Of a DNA stretch of 64,000 nucleotides, positions 1 through 10,400 are shown in pieces (the first letter of the stretch is position 1; each line of letters starts with the position of its first letter). Made by a program: the position numbers and the translations under genes. The DNA is from Demequina soli (GTDB lineage Bacteria; Actinomycetota; Actinomycetes; Actinomycetales; Demequinaceae): NCBI RefSeq assembly GCF_000971195.1, contig NZ_BBLZ01000006.1, forward strand, positions 62,001 to 126,000, given 5' to 3'. The notes below the pieces were generated by a model that was not told the origin of the DNA, did no database searches, and saw only the letters and a list, made by a program, of their open reading frames with translations.

Positions 1-2
1 CG

Positions 3-608
3 GGCTGGACCGGCCCCACGGTGGTGGGCGCGCTCGCGTCAGCCGGCTACCGCCTGGCCGAGGCCGGGCCGCCCGAGCGCCAGGGCATCGTCCACCGCCT
101 CGACGTCGGCACGTCCGGCCTCATGGTGGTCGCCCGCAGCGTGCCCGCCTACAGCGTCCTCAAGCGCGCCTTCAAGGAGCGCACCGTCGAGAAGATCTAC
201 CACGCGGTCGCGCAGGGCCACCTCGACCCGACCGAGGGCACCATCGACGCGCCCATCGGGCGTCACCCCAGCTCCGACTGGAAGTTCGCGGTCGTCGAGG
301 GCGGCAAGCCGTCGGTGACGCACTACGAGGTCCTCGAGATGTTCCCCGCGGCGTCGCTGCTGGAGATCCACCTCGAGACGGGGCGCACGCACCAGATCCG
401 CGTGCACATGGCGGCGATGCGGCACCCGCTCGCGGGCGACCTCACGTACGGCGCCGACCCGACGCTGGCCACGCGGCTCGGGCTCACGCGCCAGTGGCTG
501 CACGCCCACGAGCTCGCGTTCGAGCACCCCACGCGCGGCGGCGAGGTGCGCGTGACGTCGCACTACCCGGAGGATCTGGCCGCCGCGCTCGAGATCCTGC
601 GCGGCTGA
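3..608 (+). CDS. RluA/RluD-family 23S rRNA pseudouridine synthase (3' part)
   Basis: C-terminal part of a pseudouridine synthase; the start lies before the window and the frame is open from base 3. These enzymes isomerise specific uridines in large-subunit rRNA. The catalytic-Asp motif HRLDVGTSG is near base 95-120 and the family's [13 protein letters not shown] motif is near 375-415. The missing N-terminus would hold the S4 domain if this is RluD-like. The stop (TGA 606-608) overlaps the ATG of the next gene (TGATG), so the two are probably translationally coupled. RluD versus another RluA paralogue cannot be settled from this part. Confidence 0.93.
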   Translation, partial: GWTGPTVVGALASAGYRLAEAGPPERQGIVHRLDVGTSGLMVVARSVPAYSVLKRAFKERTVEKIYHAVAQGHLDPTEGTIDAPIGRHPSSDWKFAVVEGGKPSVTHYEVLEMFPAASLLEIHLETGRTHQIRVHMAAMRHPLAGDLTYGADPTLATRLGLTRQWLHAHELAFEHPTRGGEVRVTSHYPEDLAAALEILRG

Positions 609-1099
609 TGCAGGTCTCCGTCGTCGCCTCGCGCGAAGGGCTCGAGGAGGCGCTCGCCGTGCGCTTCGCCGTCTTCGTCGACGAGCAGGGCGTGTCGCCC
701 GACATGGAGCGCGACGCCCAGGACGACGACGCGCGCACCGTCCACGTCCTCGTGCACGCCGACGACGGCGCGGTCCTGGGCACCGGCCGTCTCCTCGCGC
801 CGCACACCGACGAGTTCCATGCCGATCACGGCGCGATGGACCCCGCGAACCCCCACATCGGCCGGCTCGCGGTGCTCGCCGCGGCGCGCGGGACCGGCGC
901 CGGACGCGTGCTCATGGGGGCGCTCGAGGCCGAGGCGCTGGCCCGGCACGGCGTGGATGGGTGCGTGCGCGTCGAGCTGAGCGCCCAGGACCAGGCGATG
1001 CCGTTCTACGCGCGGCTGGGCTACGTCGCGCACGGCGATGGCTACCTCGACGAGGGCATCCCGCACCACGACGCGTACAAGGACGTCGTCGCGCGCTGA
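608..1099 (+). CDS. GNAT-family N-acetyltransferase
   Basis: 163-residue acetyltransferase that would transfer acetyl from acetyl-CoA to an unknown amine. It begins with the ElaA/GNAT-like pattern EALAVRFAVFVDEQGVSP. The acetyl-CoA pyrophosphate loop is seen as IGRLAVLAAARGTGAGR, followed by a C-terminal AMPFYARLGYVAHGDGYLDEGIPH segment typical of this subgroup. The ATG at 608 overlaps the upstream stop, which fixes the start and suggests co-expression with the pseudouridine synthase. The substrate cannot be read from sequence. Confidence 0.88.
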   Translation: MQVSVVASREGLEEALAVRFAVFVDEQGVSPDMERDAQDDDARTVHVLVHADDGAVLGTGRLLAPHTDEFHADHGAMDPANPHIGRLAVLAAARGTGAGRVLMGALEAEALARHGVDGCVRVELSAQDQAMPFYARLGYVAHGDGYLDEGIPHHDAYKDVVAR

Positions 1100-1121
1100 G
1101 AGCCTCGCAGTGCGTACGCGA

Positions 1122-2078
1122 TCAGCCGGCGAGCGAGTCGACGAACGCGACCGCGGCGGCGCCGATGCGGGCGCGCGCCTCATCGTGCGAGATCGTCGGC
1201 GTGCCGTCGCCGGCCTGCGTGCCGTAGTCGCCGAAGAACGCGTGGACCGCGCCGTCGACAACAGTGAAGTGCGCGTCCGCGGGGAGGTCGTCGCGGGACG
1301 CCTCGATCGCGGCGGGCGTGGACAGGCCGTCCTCGCTGCCCGAGATGGACTCGACCGCGGCCGTGAGGGACGTGCTGAGGTCGCCCGCGGGATACGAGGC
1401 GAACAGGAGCAGGCCGACCACGGGCTGGGTGTCGGCGGAGTCGTCCGCGTCGGCCTCCATCGAGGCCACCACGCCGCCGAGCGAGTGGCCGCCGACCACC
1501 CAGCGCGTGAGCTCGGGGCGCTCCTGCCGGGCGGCGTCGAGCGCGCCGACGTCGAGGAACGCGATCCCGAGCGGCTGCTTGGTGATGATGACGGTGTGAC
1601 CGGCCTCGGCGAGCGGGCGCAGCACGGCGGCGTACGCGCGGGCGTCGACGAGGGCGCCCGGCTGGAACAGCACGGCGGTGCCGGAACCGTCGTGGGGCGC
1701 CATGACGATCCGGGTGGCGCTCTCGACCACCGTGACCGCGCCGTCCGACCTCATCGCGGCGAGCGCGGGCTCCTCCGCGGTGGCCGGGCGCAGCCACGCG
1801 AGGCCCGCGACCCAGCCGAGCGCGACCACGGTGCCGCCGACGCGCAGCACGCGCCGCCAGCCCGCGCGGGAGGAGCGCGCACGCAGCGACAGGATCAGCA
1901 CCGCCGCGGCGGCCAGCACGGTGACGCCGAGCAGGATCGGGTAGGCCGGGTGGGCGTGCACGATGCCGCCCGACTCGGTCGCGAGCGCCCACGCGACGAC
2001 CGCGAGGGCGAGCGCCGCGACGGCGCGTTCGGCCCAGCGCAGCCAGGCGGGCGCGGGGGCGGCAGGGGCGTCGGTCAT
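1122..2078 (-). CDS. alpha/beta hydrolase with N-terminal membrane segments
   Basis: 318 residues. Two or three hydrophobic N-terminal segments are followed by an extracytoplasmic alpha/beta hydrolase domain. The nucleophile elbow is GGHSLGGVVA and the likely catalytic His is in VVDGAVHAFFGDYG near the C-terminus, resembling the alpha/beta hydrolase-5 family. The start ATG at 2078 was chosen because GGAG lies about 11 nt upstream; longer in-frame starts lack this. The gene follows a TetR regulator on the same strand after a 111-bp gap that holds a palindrome, so it is a plausible target of that regulator. Substrate unknown. Confidence 0.8.
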   Translation of the reverse strand: MTDAPAAPAPAWLRWAERAVAALALAVVAWALATESGGIVHAHPAYPILLGVTVLAAAAVLILSLRARSSRAGWRRVLRVGGTVVALGWVAGLAWLRPATAEEPALAAMRSDGAVTVVESATRIVMAPHDGSGTAVLFQPGALVDARAYAAVLRPLAEAGHTVIITKQPLGIAFLDVGALDAARQERPELTRWVVGGHSLGGVVASMEADADDSADTQPVVGLLLFASYPAGDLSTSLTAAVESISGSEDGLSTPAAIEASRDDLPADAHFTVVDGAVHAFFGDYGTQAGDGTPTISHDEARARIGAAAVAFVDSLAG

Positions 2079-2189
2079 CGTGGGGCTCCAGCGTGCGGTC
2101 GGGCGAGCCCGTGCGGGTCGCCATCTTCTCGACATGGTGTCGACAACTAGGGGGACTCTAGGCCTCGGGCGGCCGGCGCGGCAAGTCGC
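2079..2189 (-). promoter_or_regulatory. hydrolase promoter with candidate TetR operator
   Basis: On the minus strand a -10-like TAGAGT (complement of 2156-2161) is followed by the palindrome GGTGTCGACAAC at 2137-2148, whose 8-bp centre TGTCGACA (2138-2145) is perfect. This places the palindrome over the likely transcription start of the hydrolase gene, as expected for a repressor site. The adjacent TetR gene is the obvious candidate; that link is inference. Confidence 0.4.
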
Positions 2190-2768
2190 TCAGCCGCGCG
2201 CGAGGTACGGCTCGACGAGCCGTGCGACGGCCTGAGCGACCTCCTCGAGCGGGTCGCCCGTCTCGACCCGCCGGGCGCCCGCGAGCACGATCGCGTTGAC
2301 GAGCTCGGTCGTGAGCGCGGGGGAGGGGTCGCCGAGCTCCTCGATCGCCGCGCGCAGAGGCTCGACGAGTGTCGCGTGGAACGCCGCGGAGCGCGGCGCG
2401 AGCTGGTCGCTCGGCACCACGGCGGACAGGGTGCGGGCGAGCGCGTGCTCGCCGTCCGCCACCAGCGCGAGGTTCTCGCGCACGTAGGCGCGGACCCGCT
2501 CCGCGGGCGTGGCAGCGGCGGCGTAGGCGGCGTCGAAGCGTCGCTGCCAGCGGGGGAACGTCTCCTCGACCACGGCCGTGAGCAGGTCCTGGCTCGACGA
2601 GAAGTAGTGGTAGACCGACGAGCGCGACAGGCCAGCGCGGCGCCCCGCGTCGCCGAGCGTGGGGATCGTGTCGGGGTGCTCGTGCATCAGGGCGACGGCG
2701 GCGTCGAGCAGCGCGGCGCGCCTCGCCGCGCGGTGCTCCACCACGGTGGCGGCGTCGATCTTGGGCAC
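2190..2768 (-). CDS. TetR/AcrR-family transcriptional regulator
   Basis: 192 residues. The N-terminal helix-turn-helix is seen in TIPTLGDAGRRAGLSRSSVYHYFSS, the typical TetR recognition region; the rest is a helical ligand-binding domain. The GTG start at 2768 is preceded by a good ribosome site (GGGAGGGG on the minus strand) and gives the usual TetR length. It lies between hrpA and an alpha/beta hydrolase gene, all on the minus strand. The palindrome upstream of the hydrolase could be its operator. The ligand is unknown. Confidence 0.9.
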   Translation of the reverse strand: MPKIDAATVVEHRAARRAALLDAAVALMHEHPDTIPTLGDAGRRAGLSRSSVYHYFSSSQDLLTAVVEETFPRWQRRFDAAYAAAATPAERVRAYVRENLALVADGEHALARTLSAVVPSDQLAPRSAAFHATLVEPLRAAIEELGDPSPALTTELVNAIVLAGARRVETGDPLEEVAQAVARLVEPYLARG

Positions 2769-2800
2769 CCTGACCCCTCCCTGGACTGTGTGGGCAGAGA

Positions 2801-5800
2801 CTATCGCGCGTGGTCCGCGCCGACGGCGGCGAGAGCCTTCCGGATCCGCTGCTCGCTCACGGGTCCGTCCGTGCCGAGCCGCTGCGCGAAGAGCGACACG
2901 CGCAGCTCCTCGATCATCCACCGCACGCCGTCGAGCGCGGCTGCCGTCTCGGGCGTCACGCGGCCCTTGGCGTGGGACGCGCGCACGGTGTCGTACTGCT
3001 CGACGGACTGCGCGACCTGCCACGCGAGCTGCGCGTCCTTGGCGGGGTCGGCCTGCGCCTTCTCGAGACGATGCGCGCCGGCCTTGAGGTAGCGCGCCAG
3101 GTGGGGCAGGCGCTCGGGCGGGGTCGCCCGGACGAATCCGTCGCCCACGAGCGCCGCGGACTGCTCGCGCAGCTCCTGCAGCGTCGACAGCAGCGACAGC
3201 GAGGTGGCGCCCCGGACCGCGACGTCGAGCTCGCGCGCGGCGGCGAGCGCGGCGGCGGCCTGGCGGGCGACGTCGAGGACGGCGTCCTCGAGGCCGGCGC
3301 GGACGCGCTCGCGCAGCTCCTCGTAGGTCGCGCGATCGCGCACGTTCCCGGCCTCGGGGGTGAGGCGTGCGATCGCGGCGGCCTGGAGGTCGTCGACGAG
3401 CGCGTCGGTGGACCGGTAGGGCGACGCGCCGAGCGCGAGCGACTCGGCGGGCGTCCAGCGCGTGGTGACGCGCCGGGTCGCGAGGCCGACCTCGGTGAGC
3501 AGGAGGCGGCGCACGCCGTGCGCGTGGGCGGCGTCGCGGCCCACGGAGTCGGCGAGGACGCGCAGCGAGGCCCGCGGGCCCTTCTCCTCGACGATCGCCG
3601 GGTAGCCGCGCGCGACCACGCCGTGCACGGTGCCCTCGACCTCGTCGGGAAGCGCGTCGAGCGCCGGCCATCCGGCCAGCGCCTCGACCTCGGCGACCGC
3701 GGCGCTCGCGGGGCGGGGCGCATCGTCCCCCGAGGAGGCGGCGGCGACGACGGCCGCGGGGCCGGGCGTGGACCGGCGCGCGGCCGCGTCCGCGGCCCGC
3801 TGCACCGCGGTGCGGACCGCGGCCTGGGCCTCGGGGGCGAGCGAGCGCTGGAGCAGCAGCAGGTCGTGGGACTCGTCGAGGATGCGGTCGCCGCCCCGGC
3901 CGCGAGGCTCGACCACGCGGAACGTCATGTGCAAGTGCGCGGGCAGCCGCTCCTCGAGGCCGTCCCACGCGTCGGCGGGGATGTCGACGTCGCGCAGCGC
4001 CAGCACCGCGCGCGTGAACGCGTCGCGGAACGGCTCGGCCATGTCGCCGGCCCGGACCACGTCGGCCCACGCGGGCAGGTGCTCGCCCATCCACGCGACG
4101 ATGTCGCGCGCGGCGTCCGGCGCGGGCACCAGGAGGCGCCGCACGGGCTTGGGCAGCGCGCGGATCGTCGCCGTCACCAGCTCGGGCTGCATCCCCGGCA
4201 CGAGCCAGTCGAAGCCGTCCGGCACGAGGCGGGCGAGCACTCCCACGGGAACGTGGACGGTGACCCCGTCCGCGGCGGTGCCGGGCTCGAACTGGTACGT
4301 GAGCGGCAGCTCGAGGTCGAGCTGGGGCCAGCGCTCCGGGAACTGGGAGGGGTCGACGGCGGCGCTCTCGGGCACCAGCTCGTCGAGCGTGAGGCTCAGC
4401 AGCTCCGGGTCCTCGCGGCGGGCGCCCTGCCACCAGCGGTCGAAGTGGCGCGCCGACACGATCGACGCGGGCAGGCGCGCGTCGTAGAACGCGAACAGCG
4501 TCTCCTCGTCCGCGATGAGGCCGCGGGTGCGGGAGCGCGCCTCCACCTCGGCCGCGTCCTCGAGCACGCGCTGGTTGCGGCGCCAGAAGCCGTGGTGGGT
4601 GGTCCACTCGCCCTGCACCAGGGCGTGGCGGATGAAGAGGTCGCGCGCCTCGTCCGGGTTCACCTTGGCCCACAGCACGGGCCGGTCGGCGACGATCGGC
4701 ACGCCGTACAGCAGCACCTTCTCCGAGGCCATCGCGGCGCCACGCTTGGAGGACCAGTGCGGCTCGGAGTACGTGCGCTTGGCGAGGTCGCCCGCGAGGT
4801 CCTCGGCCCACGCGGGGTCGATGCGCGCGACGTCGCGGGCCCACAGCCGCGACGTCTCCACGAGCTCGGCGGCCATCAGGAACTCCGGCGGCTTCTTGGA
4901 CAGCGGCGAGCCGGGGTTGATCGCGAACCGGATCCCGCGCGCGCCGATGAACTCGTTGGACGCGCGCTTGCGCGCCTTCCGCATCTCCTTCGCGCGCGCC
5001 TCGCCCTTGAGATGGGTGAAGGAGCTCGCCTTGAGCTGCAGCACGTCCTGCGCGCCGACCTGCGACAGCAGGCCCGCGAGGATCGACCGATGGATCGCGT
5101 CGTCGTCCCAGACGTGCCTGAGCGCCCCGGTGCCCTCCGCATCGTCCACGGGGGATGGCTTGCGGTAGGGCATCTCGATGTCGAGGCCCTTGGCGGACTC
5201 GCGGATCTGCTGGACCAGGTCCTGCCACTCGCGCACGCGCAGGAAGTTGAGCATCTCGGACCGGCACAGGCGCCGGAACTGGTTGCCCGACAGCGCGTGC
5301 TGGCGCTCGCGCACGTGCTCCCAGAGGTTGAGGTAGGACAGCAGGTCGGAGGTGGGATCGGCGAAGCGACGATGCAGGAGGTCCGCCTCCTCGCGGCGCT
5401 CGGTCGGGCGCTCGCGGGGGTCCTGGATGGACAGCGCGGCGGCGATGACGGCGACCTCGCGGGCGACGCCGTGGCGCGCGCCCTCGACGATCATGCGGGC
5501 CTGGCGCGGGTCCATCGGCAGGCGGGCGAGCATGCGGCCGATGTCGGTGAGCGCCGTGCGGCCGTCGCTCGTCGTGATCGCGCCGAGCTCGCTCAGCAGC
5601 TGCACGCCGTCGCGGATCGCGCGCGTGTCCGGCGGCTCGACGAACGGGAAGCGGGCGACGTCCTCGGGGCTCGCCACGACGCCCACGGAGATCATCTGCA
5701 GCAGCACGCTCGCGAGCGACGTGCGCAGGATCTCGGGCTCGGTGAAGGCGGGGCGGCCCGCGAAGTCCTCCTCGGAGTACAGGCGGATCGCGATGCCGTC

Positions 5801-7012
5801 GGCGAGGCGGCCGGCGCGGCCCGAGCGCTGCCGGGCCGAGGCCTGCGAGATCGGCTCGATGGGCAGGCGCTGGACCTTGGTGGCCTTGGAGTAGCGCGAG
5901 ATGCGCGCCGTGCCGGGGTCGACGACGTAGTTGATGCCGGGCACCGTGAGCGAGGTCTCGGCGACGTTGGTCGCCAGCACGATGCGCCGGGCCGTGTGCC
6001 GCTCGAAGACGCGGTGCTGGTCGGCGGCGCTGAGGCGCGAGTAGAGCGGCAGGATCTCGACGCGGCGGGGGTGGCGCGGGTCGCGCGCGCGGTCGCCCAG
6101 GTGCGCCTCGAGGCCGTCGGCGGCGTCGCGGATCTCCCGCTCTCCGGACAGGAACACGAGGACGTCGCCGTCGCCCCACGTCATGAGCTCGTCGCACGCG
6201 TCGACGATGCCCGTCACCAGGTCCCGCTCCTCGCCCCTGGACTCGCCCTCGAGCGGGCGGTAGAGGATCTCGACCGGGTAGGTGCGGCCGGTGACCTCGA
6301 CGACCGGGGCGGTGGGCGCATCGTCCGGCGCGTCCGCCGCGAGCGGGCCGCCGGGCGCGAAGTGGCGCGCGAAGCGGTCGGAGTCGATGGTCGCCGAGGT
6401 GATGACGATCTTCAGGTCGGGGCGGCGCGGCAGCAGGTTGGTGAGGTAGCCGAGGAGGAAGTCGATGTTGAGGCTGCGCTCGTGGGCCTCGTCGATGATG
6501 AGGGTGTCGTAGGCCAGCAGGTCGGGGTCGCGCTGGATCTGCGCGAGCAGGATGCCGTCCGTCATCACCTTGACGAGCGTGTTCTCCGAGCTCTGGTCGG
6601 TGAAGCGCACCTGGTAGCCGACGATCCCGCCGAGCTCCGTGCCGATCTCCTCGGCGATCCGCTCGGCGACCGAGCGCGCGGCGATGCGCCGGGGCTGCGT
6701 GTGGCCGATCTGCCCCGCGCGCCCGCGTCCCAGGTCGAGGCAGATCTTGGGCAGCTGCGTGGTCTTGCCCGAGCCGGTCTCGCCGGCGACGATCACCACC
6801 TGGTGGTCGCGGATCGCGGCGGCGATCTCCTCGCGGCGCGCGGAGACCGGCAGCTGCGCCGGGTAGGCGATGGCCGGGACCTCGACGGCGGCCCGGCGCT
6901 CGGCGGCGGCGGCCAGGGCGCGCGTGCTCACCCGGGGACGATGCGCCTCGTCCCTTCGCGGTCCGCCGCGCCCGCGCCGGGAGTTGCGTCGGGGCCGGGT
7001 CTGCTCGCTCAC
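2801..7012 (-). CDS. hrpA: ATP-dependent RNA helicase HrpA
   Basis: 1403-residue DEAH-box helicase, close to the usual HrpA length of about 1300. Walker A GETGSGKTTQ, Walker B DEAH in IIDEAHERSLNIDF, motif III ITSATIDSDRF and motif VI QRSGRAGR are all present. HA2/OB-like regions follow, then a long C-terminal DUF3418-type domain. In E. coli HrpA acts on collided ribosomes and mRNA; here the role is inferred from family. GTG at 7012 was chosen because the preceding in-frame sequence is low-complexity and unconserved. The gene contains four copies of the GGACGATGCG word, three of them reading as Asp-Asp-Ala in variable segments. Confidence 0.93.
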   Translation of the reverse strand: MSEQTRPRRNSRRGRGGPRRDEAHRPRVSTRALAAAAERRAAVEVPAIAYPAQLPVSARREEIAAAIRDHQVVIVAGETGSGKTTQLPKICLDLGRGRAGQIGHTQPRRIAARSVAERIAEEIGTELGGIVGYQVRFTDQSSENTLVKVMTDGILLAQIQRDPDLLAYDTLIIDEAHERSLNIDFLLGYLTNLLPRRPDLKIVITSATIDSDRFARHFAPGGPLAADAPDDAPTAPVVEVTGRTYPVEILYRPLEGESRGEERDLVTGIVDACDELMTWGDGDVLVFLSGEREIRDAADGLEAHLGDRARDPRHPRRVEILPLYSRLSAADQHRVFERHTARRIVLATNVAETSLTVPGINYVVDPGTARISRYSKATKVQRLPIEPISQASARQRSGRAGRLADGIAIRLYSEEDFAGRPAFTEPEILRTSLASVLLQMISVGVVASPEDVARFPFVEPPDTRAIRDGVQLLSELGAITTSDGRTALTDIGRMLARLPMDPRQARMIVEGARHGVAREVAVIAAALSIQDPRERPTERREEADLLHRRFADPTSDLLSYLNLWEHVRERQHALSGNQFRRLCRSEMLNFLRVREWQDLVQQIRESAKGLDIEMPYRKPSPVDDAEGTGALRHVWDDDAIHRSILAGLLSQVGAQDVLQLKASSFTHLKGEARAKEMRKARKRASNEFIGARGIRFAINPGSPLSKKPPEFLMAAELVETSRLWARDVARIDPAWAEDLAGDLAKRTYSEPHWSSKRGAAMASEKVLLYGVPIVADRPVLWAKVNPDEARDLFIRHALVQGEWTTHHGFWRRNQRVLEDAAEVEARSRTRGLIADEETLFAFYDARLPASIVSARHFDRWWQGARREDPELLSLTLDELVPESAAVDPSQFPERWPQLDLELPLTYQFEPGTAADGVTVHVPVGVLARLVPDGFDWLVPGMQPELVTATIRALPKPVRRLLVPAPDAARDIVAWMGEHLPAWADVVRAGDMAEPFRDAFTRAVLALRDVDIPADAWDGLEERLPAHLHMTFRVVEPRGRGGDRILDESHDLLLLQRSLAPEAQAAVRTAVQRAADAAARRSTPGPAAVVAAASSGDDAPRPASAAVAEVEALAGWPALDALPDEVEGTVHGVVARGYPAIVEEKGPRASLRVLADSVGRDAAHAHGVRRLLLTEVGLATRRVTTRWTPAESLALGASPYRSTDALVDDLQAAAIARLTPEAGNVRDRATYEELRERVRAGLEDAVLDVARQAAAALAAARELDVAVRGATSLSLLSTLQELREQSAALVGDGFVRATPPERLPHLARYLKAGAHRLEKAQADPAKDAQLAWQVAQSVEQYDTVRASHAKGRVTPETAAALDGVRWMIEELRVSLFAQRLGTDGPVSEQRIRKALAAVGADHAR

Positions 7013-7062
7013 CCGGACATTCTTCCAGGCCCCGCCGACACCGGATCCCGTTCCGTCCACCA

Positions 7063-7078
7063 CCCCCACAAGTGGGGG
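7063..7078. promoter_or_regulatory. operator-like palindrome CCCCCAC-AA-GTGGGGG
   Basis: A perfect 7-2-7 inverted repeat in the gap between divergent hrpA and the small lipoprotein gene. A 16-mer differing by one base occurs at 45737-45752. In both places about 25 nt separate it from a -10-like box (TAGGTT at 7104; TATACC at 45777) and 56-58 nt from the start codon. That position is just upstream of -35, as for an activator site. The binding protein is unknown. Confidence 0.5.
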
Positions 7079-7136
7079 ATATGCAGGCGCGACGCCGCGC
7101 GGATAGGTTCGGTCCGCGACGACGGAGGGGGAGACC

Positions 7137-7355
7137 ATGCGCGTGGGGCTCGCGGTGGCGGTGGGGGCGGTGCTGGCGCTCGGGGGATGCGCGGACGCCG
7201 CCACGGAGGCGGCGCCTCCCGTCGAGGCGCCGATCGCGGCCGCCACGACCGCGCCCATCACGGCCGGGACCCCCGAGCTGCGGGGCGATCCGACCGCCGC
7301 GCTGCCGACGGTCGAGCTCGCCGCGGATCGCGTCGCGGGGCATCCCGGGGCCTGA
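7137..7355 (+). CDS. small putative lipoprotein
   Basis: 72 residues: a signal peptide with lipobox LGGC (Cys about residue 19), then a short Ala/Pro/Thr-rich tail without a recognisable domain. The start is supported by a strong ribosome site GGAGGGGGAG six bases upstream and by a -10-like TAGGTT at 7104-7109. The product is probably an exported, membrane-anchored lipoprotein of unknown role. It shares its upstream palindrome with the membrane-protein gene at 45809. The reading frame is short, so it is a prediction rather than a certainty. Confidence 0.6.
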   Translation: MRVGLAVAVGAVLALGGCADAATEAAPPVEAPIAAATTAPITAGTPELRGDPTAALPTVELAADRVAGHPGA

Positions 7356-7437
7356 CGAGGCGCGACGCGCCTCGACACCCCGACCCGACCCGCGCATCGT
7401 CCCGTCGCTGTCGGTGGCGGCTCCTAGAATCGTCCCC

Positions 7438-10400
7438 ATGCCGGGTAAGGATTTCGTTCATCTCCACGTCCACACCGAGTACTCGATGCTGGACGGTGCG
7501 GCGAAGATCGGCGACCTGTTCAGCGAGGCCGAGCGGCTCGGCCAGAAGGCGATCGCGACCACCGACCACGGCTACCTGTTCGGCGCGTACGAGTTCTGGA
7601 ACAAGGCGCAGGCCACCGGCGTGAAGCCGATCATCGGGCTCGAGGCGTACCTCACGCCGGGCACCGCGCGCGGCGACCGCACCCGCGTGCGCTGGGGCGA
7701 GCGCGGGCAGGAGTCCGACGACGTCAGCTCGGGCGGCGCCTACACGCACGCGACCATGTGGGCGCGCGACACCGCCGGCATGCACAACCTGTTCCGGCTG
7801 GCGTCCTACGCGTCGCTCGAGGGGCACTTCTACAAGGCGCGCATGGACCGCGACCTGCTGCAGCGCTTCTCGAAGGGCATCATCGCGACCACCGGCTGCC
7901 CGTCGGGCGAGGTGCAGACCCGCCTGCGCCTGGGACAGTACGACGAGGCGCTCAAGGCCGCCGCCGAGTTCCAGGACATCTTCGGCAAGGACTCCTACTA
8001 CGTCGAGCTGATGGACCACGGCCTCGACATCGAGAAGCGCGTGTTCGAGGACCTGCTGCGCATCTCCAAGGCGATCGGCGCCCCGCTCGTCGCGACCAAC
8101 GACCTCCACTACACCAAGAAGGAGGACGCGACCGCGCACGAGGCGCTGCTGTGCGTGCAGTCGGGATCGACGCTGAGCGAGCCCACGTACGACAACGGCG
8201 GCAAGCGCTTCGCGTTCTCGGGCGACGGGTACTACGTGAAGTCGTCCGAGGAGATGTGGGACATCTGGGGCGACTACCCCGAGGCGCTCACCAACACCCT
8301 CGCGATCGCCGAGCAGTGCGAGGTGTCCTTCAACACCAAGGCCGACTACATGCCGGTCTTCGACTGCCCTCCGGGCGAGGACGAGCACTCGTGGTTCGTC
8401 AAGGAGGTCCAGAAGGGCCTGCACGAGCGCTTCGGCCCCGAGATCCCCGCCCACGTGCAGGAGCGCGCGAACTTCGAGATCGAGGTCATCGCGGGCAAGG
8501 GCTACCCGGGCTACTTCCTGGTGGTCGCCGACTTCATCCAGTGGTCCAAGGACAACGGCATCCGCGTCGGACCGGGCCGCGGCTCCGGCGCCGGGTCGAT
8601 GGCCGCGTACGCGATGAAGATCACGGACATCGACCCCATCGTCCACCAGCTGTACTTCGAGCGCTTCCTCAACCCGGAGCGCGAGTCCAAGCCCGACTTC
8701 GACATCGACTTCGACGAGCGCAGGCGCGGCGAGGTGATCCAGTACGTCACGCAGAAGTACGGCCAGGAGCGCGTCTCCATGATCGTCACGTACGGCACCA
8801 TCAAGGCGAAGCAGGCGCTCAAGGACTCGACGCGCGTGCTCGGCAAGCCGTTCTCGCTCGGCGAGCAGCTGACCAAGGCGTACCCCGAGGCGATCATGGG
8901 CAAGGACATGCCCCTGATCGGCGTCACCGACACCGCCCACCCGCGCCACTACGAGGGCGAGGACTTCCGCACGCTGCTCGCGCAGGATCCCGACGCGCAG
9001 CAGGTGTTCGAGCTCGCGCAGGGCCTCGAGGGCCTCAAGCGCCAGTGGGGCGTGCACGCGGCCGGCGTCATCATGTCGTCCGACCCGCTGATCGACATCA
9101 TCCCGATCATGCGACGCGAGCAGGACGGCGCGGTGATCACGCAGTTCGACTACCCGACGTGCGAGACGCTCGGCCTGGTCAAGATGGACTTCCTGGGCCT
9201 GCGCAACCTCACCATCCTCGACGACGCGCTCGAGAACATCGTGGACAACGGCAAGGAGCCGCTGGTCCTGGAGGAGCTCGAGCTCGCGGACGAGGGCACC
9301 TTCGACCTGCTCGCCCGCGGCGACACGCTCGGCGTGTTCCAGCTCGACGGCAACGCGATGCGCCAGCTGCTGCGTCAGATGAGGCCCGACACGTTCGAGG
9401 ACATCTCCGCCGTCCTGGCGCTGTACCGCCCCGGCCCGATGGGCATGAACTCTCACACCAACTACGCGGAGCGCAAGAACGGGCGGCAGGAGATCCAGCC
9501 GATCCACCCCGAGCTCGACGAGCCGCTCAAGGAGGTCCTCGGGATCACCTACGGCCTCATCGTGTACCAGGAGCAGGTCCAGCGCATCGCGCAGATCGTC
9601 GCCGGGTACACGCTGGGCGCGGCCGACCTGCTGCGTCGCGCCATGGGAAAGAAGAAGAAGGAGATCCTCGACAAGGAGTTCGAGCCCTTCAAGAACGGCG
9701 CGCTCGAGCGCGGCTTCTCCCTCGAGGCGATCAACGCGCTGTGGGAGACGATGCTCCCGTTCGCGGACTACGCGTTCAACAAGGCGCACACGGCCGCGTA
9801 CGGCGTCCTGTCCTTCTGGACCGCGTACCTCAAGGCGCACTACCCGACCGAGTTCATGGCGGCGCTGCTCACCTCGGTGGGCACCGACAAGGACAAGTCC
9901 GCGCTGTACCTGGCCGAGTGCCGGCGCATGGGCATCACGGTGCTGCCGCCGGACGTCAACGAGTCCAAGGCGACCTTCGCGGCCGTCGGCGGCGACATCC
10001 GCTTCGGTCTCACCGCCGTGCGCAACGTGGGCGCCAACGTGGTCGCGGAGATCGTCAAGGCGCGCACCGAGAAGGGCGCCTTCACGTCCTTCCAGGACTT
10101 CCTCGACAAGGTCTCCGCGACGGTGTGCAACAAGCGCACCATCGACTCGCTCATCAAGGCCGGCGCCTTCGACTCGATGGGGTACTCGCGCCGCGCCCTC
10201 AACGCGGTGCACGAGCAGGCGATCGACTCGGTCATCGGTGTGAAGCGCCAGGAGGCCACGGGCCAGTTCGACCTGTTCGCCGACGTCGAGGACCTCGGCG
10301 GGGGAGTCACGGTCGAGGTGCCCACGCTCGACGAGTGGGACAAGAAGACCAAGCTCAACCTCGAGCGCGACATGCTCGGCCTCTACGTCTCCGACCATCC

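Noticed and set aside
2810-7624. 1604-residue open frame opposite hrpA, and similar very long frames (59700-63770, 29247-31982, 33419-35941)
   Set aside because: Mirror frames of high-GC genes with low-complexity Arg/Gly/Val composition and no motifs; the opposite strand carries clear conserved enzymes.
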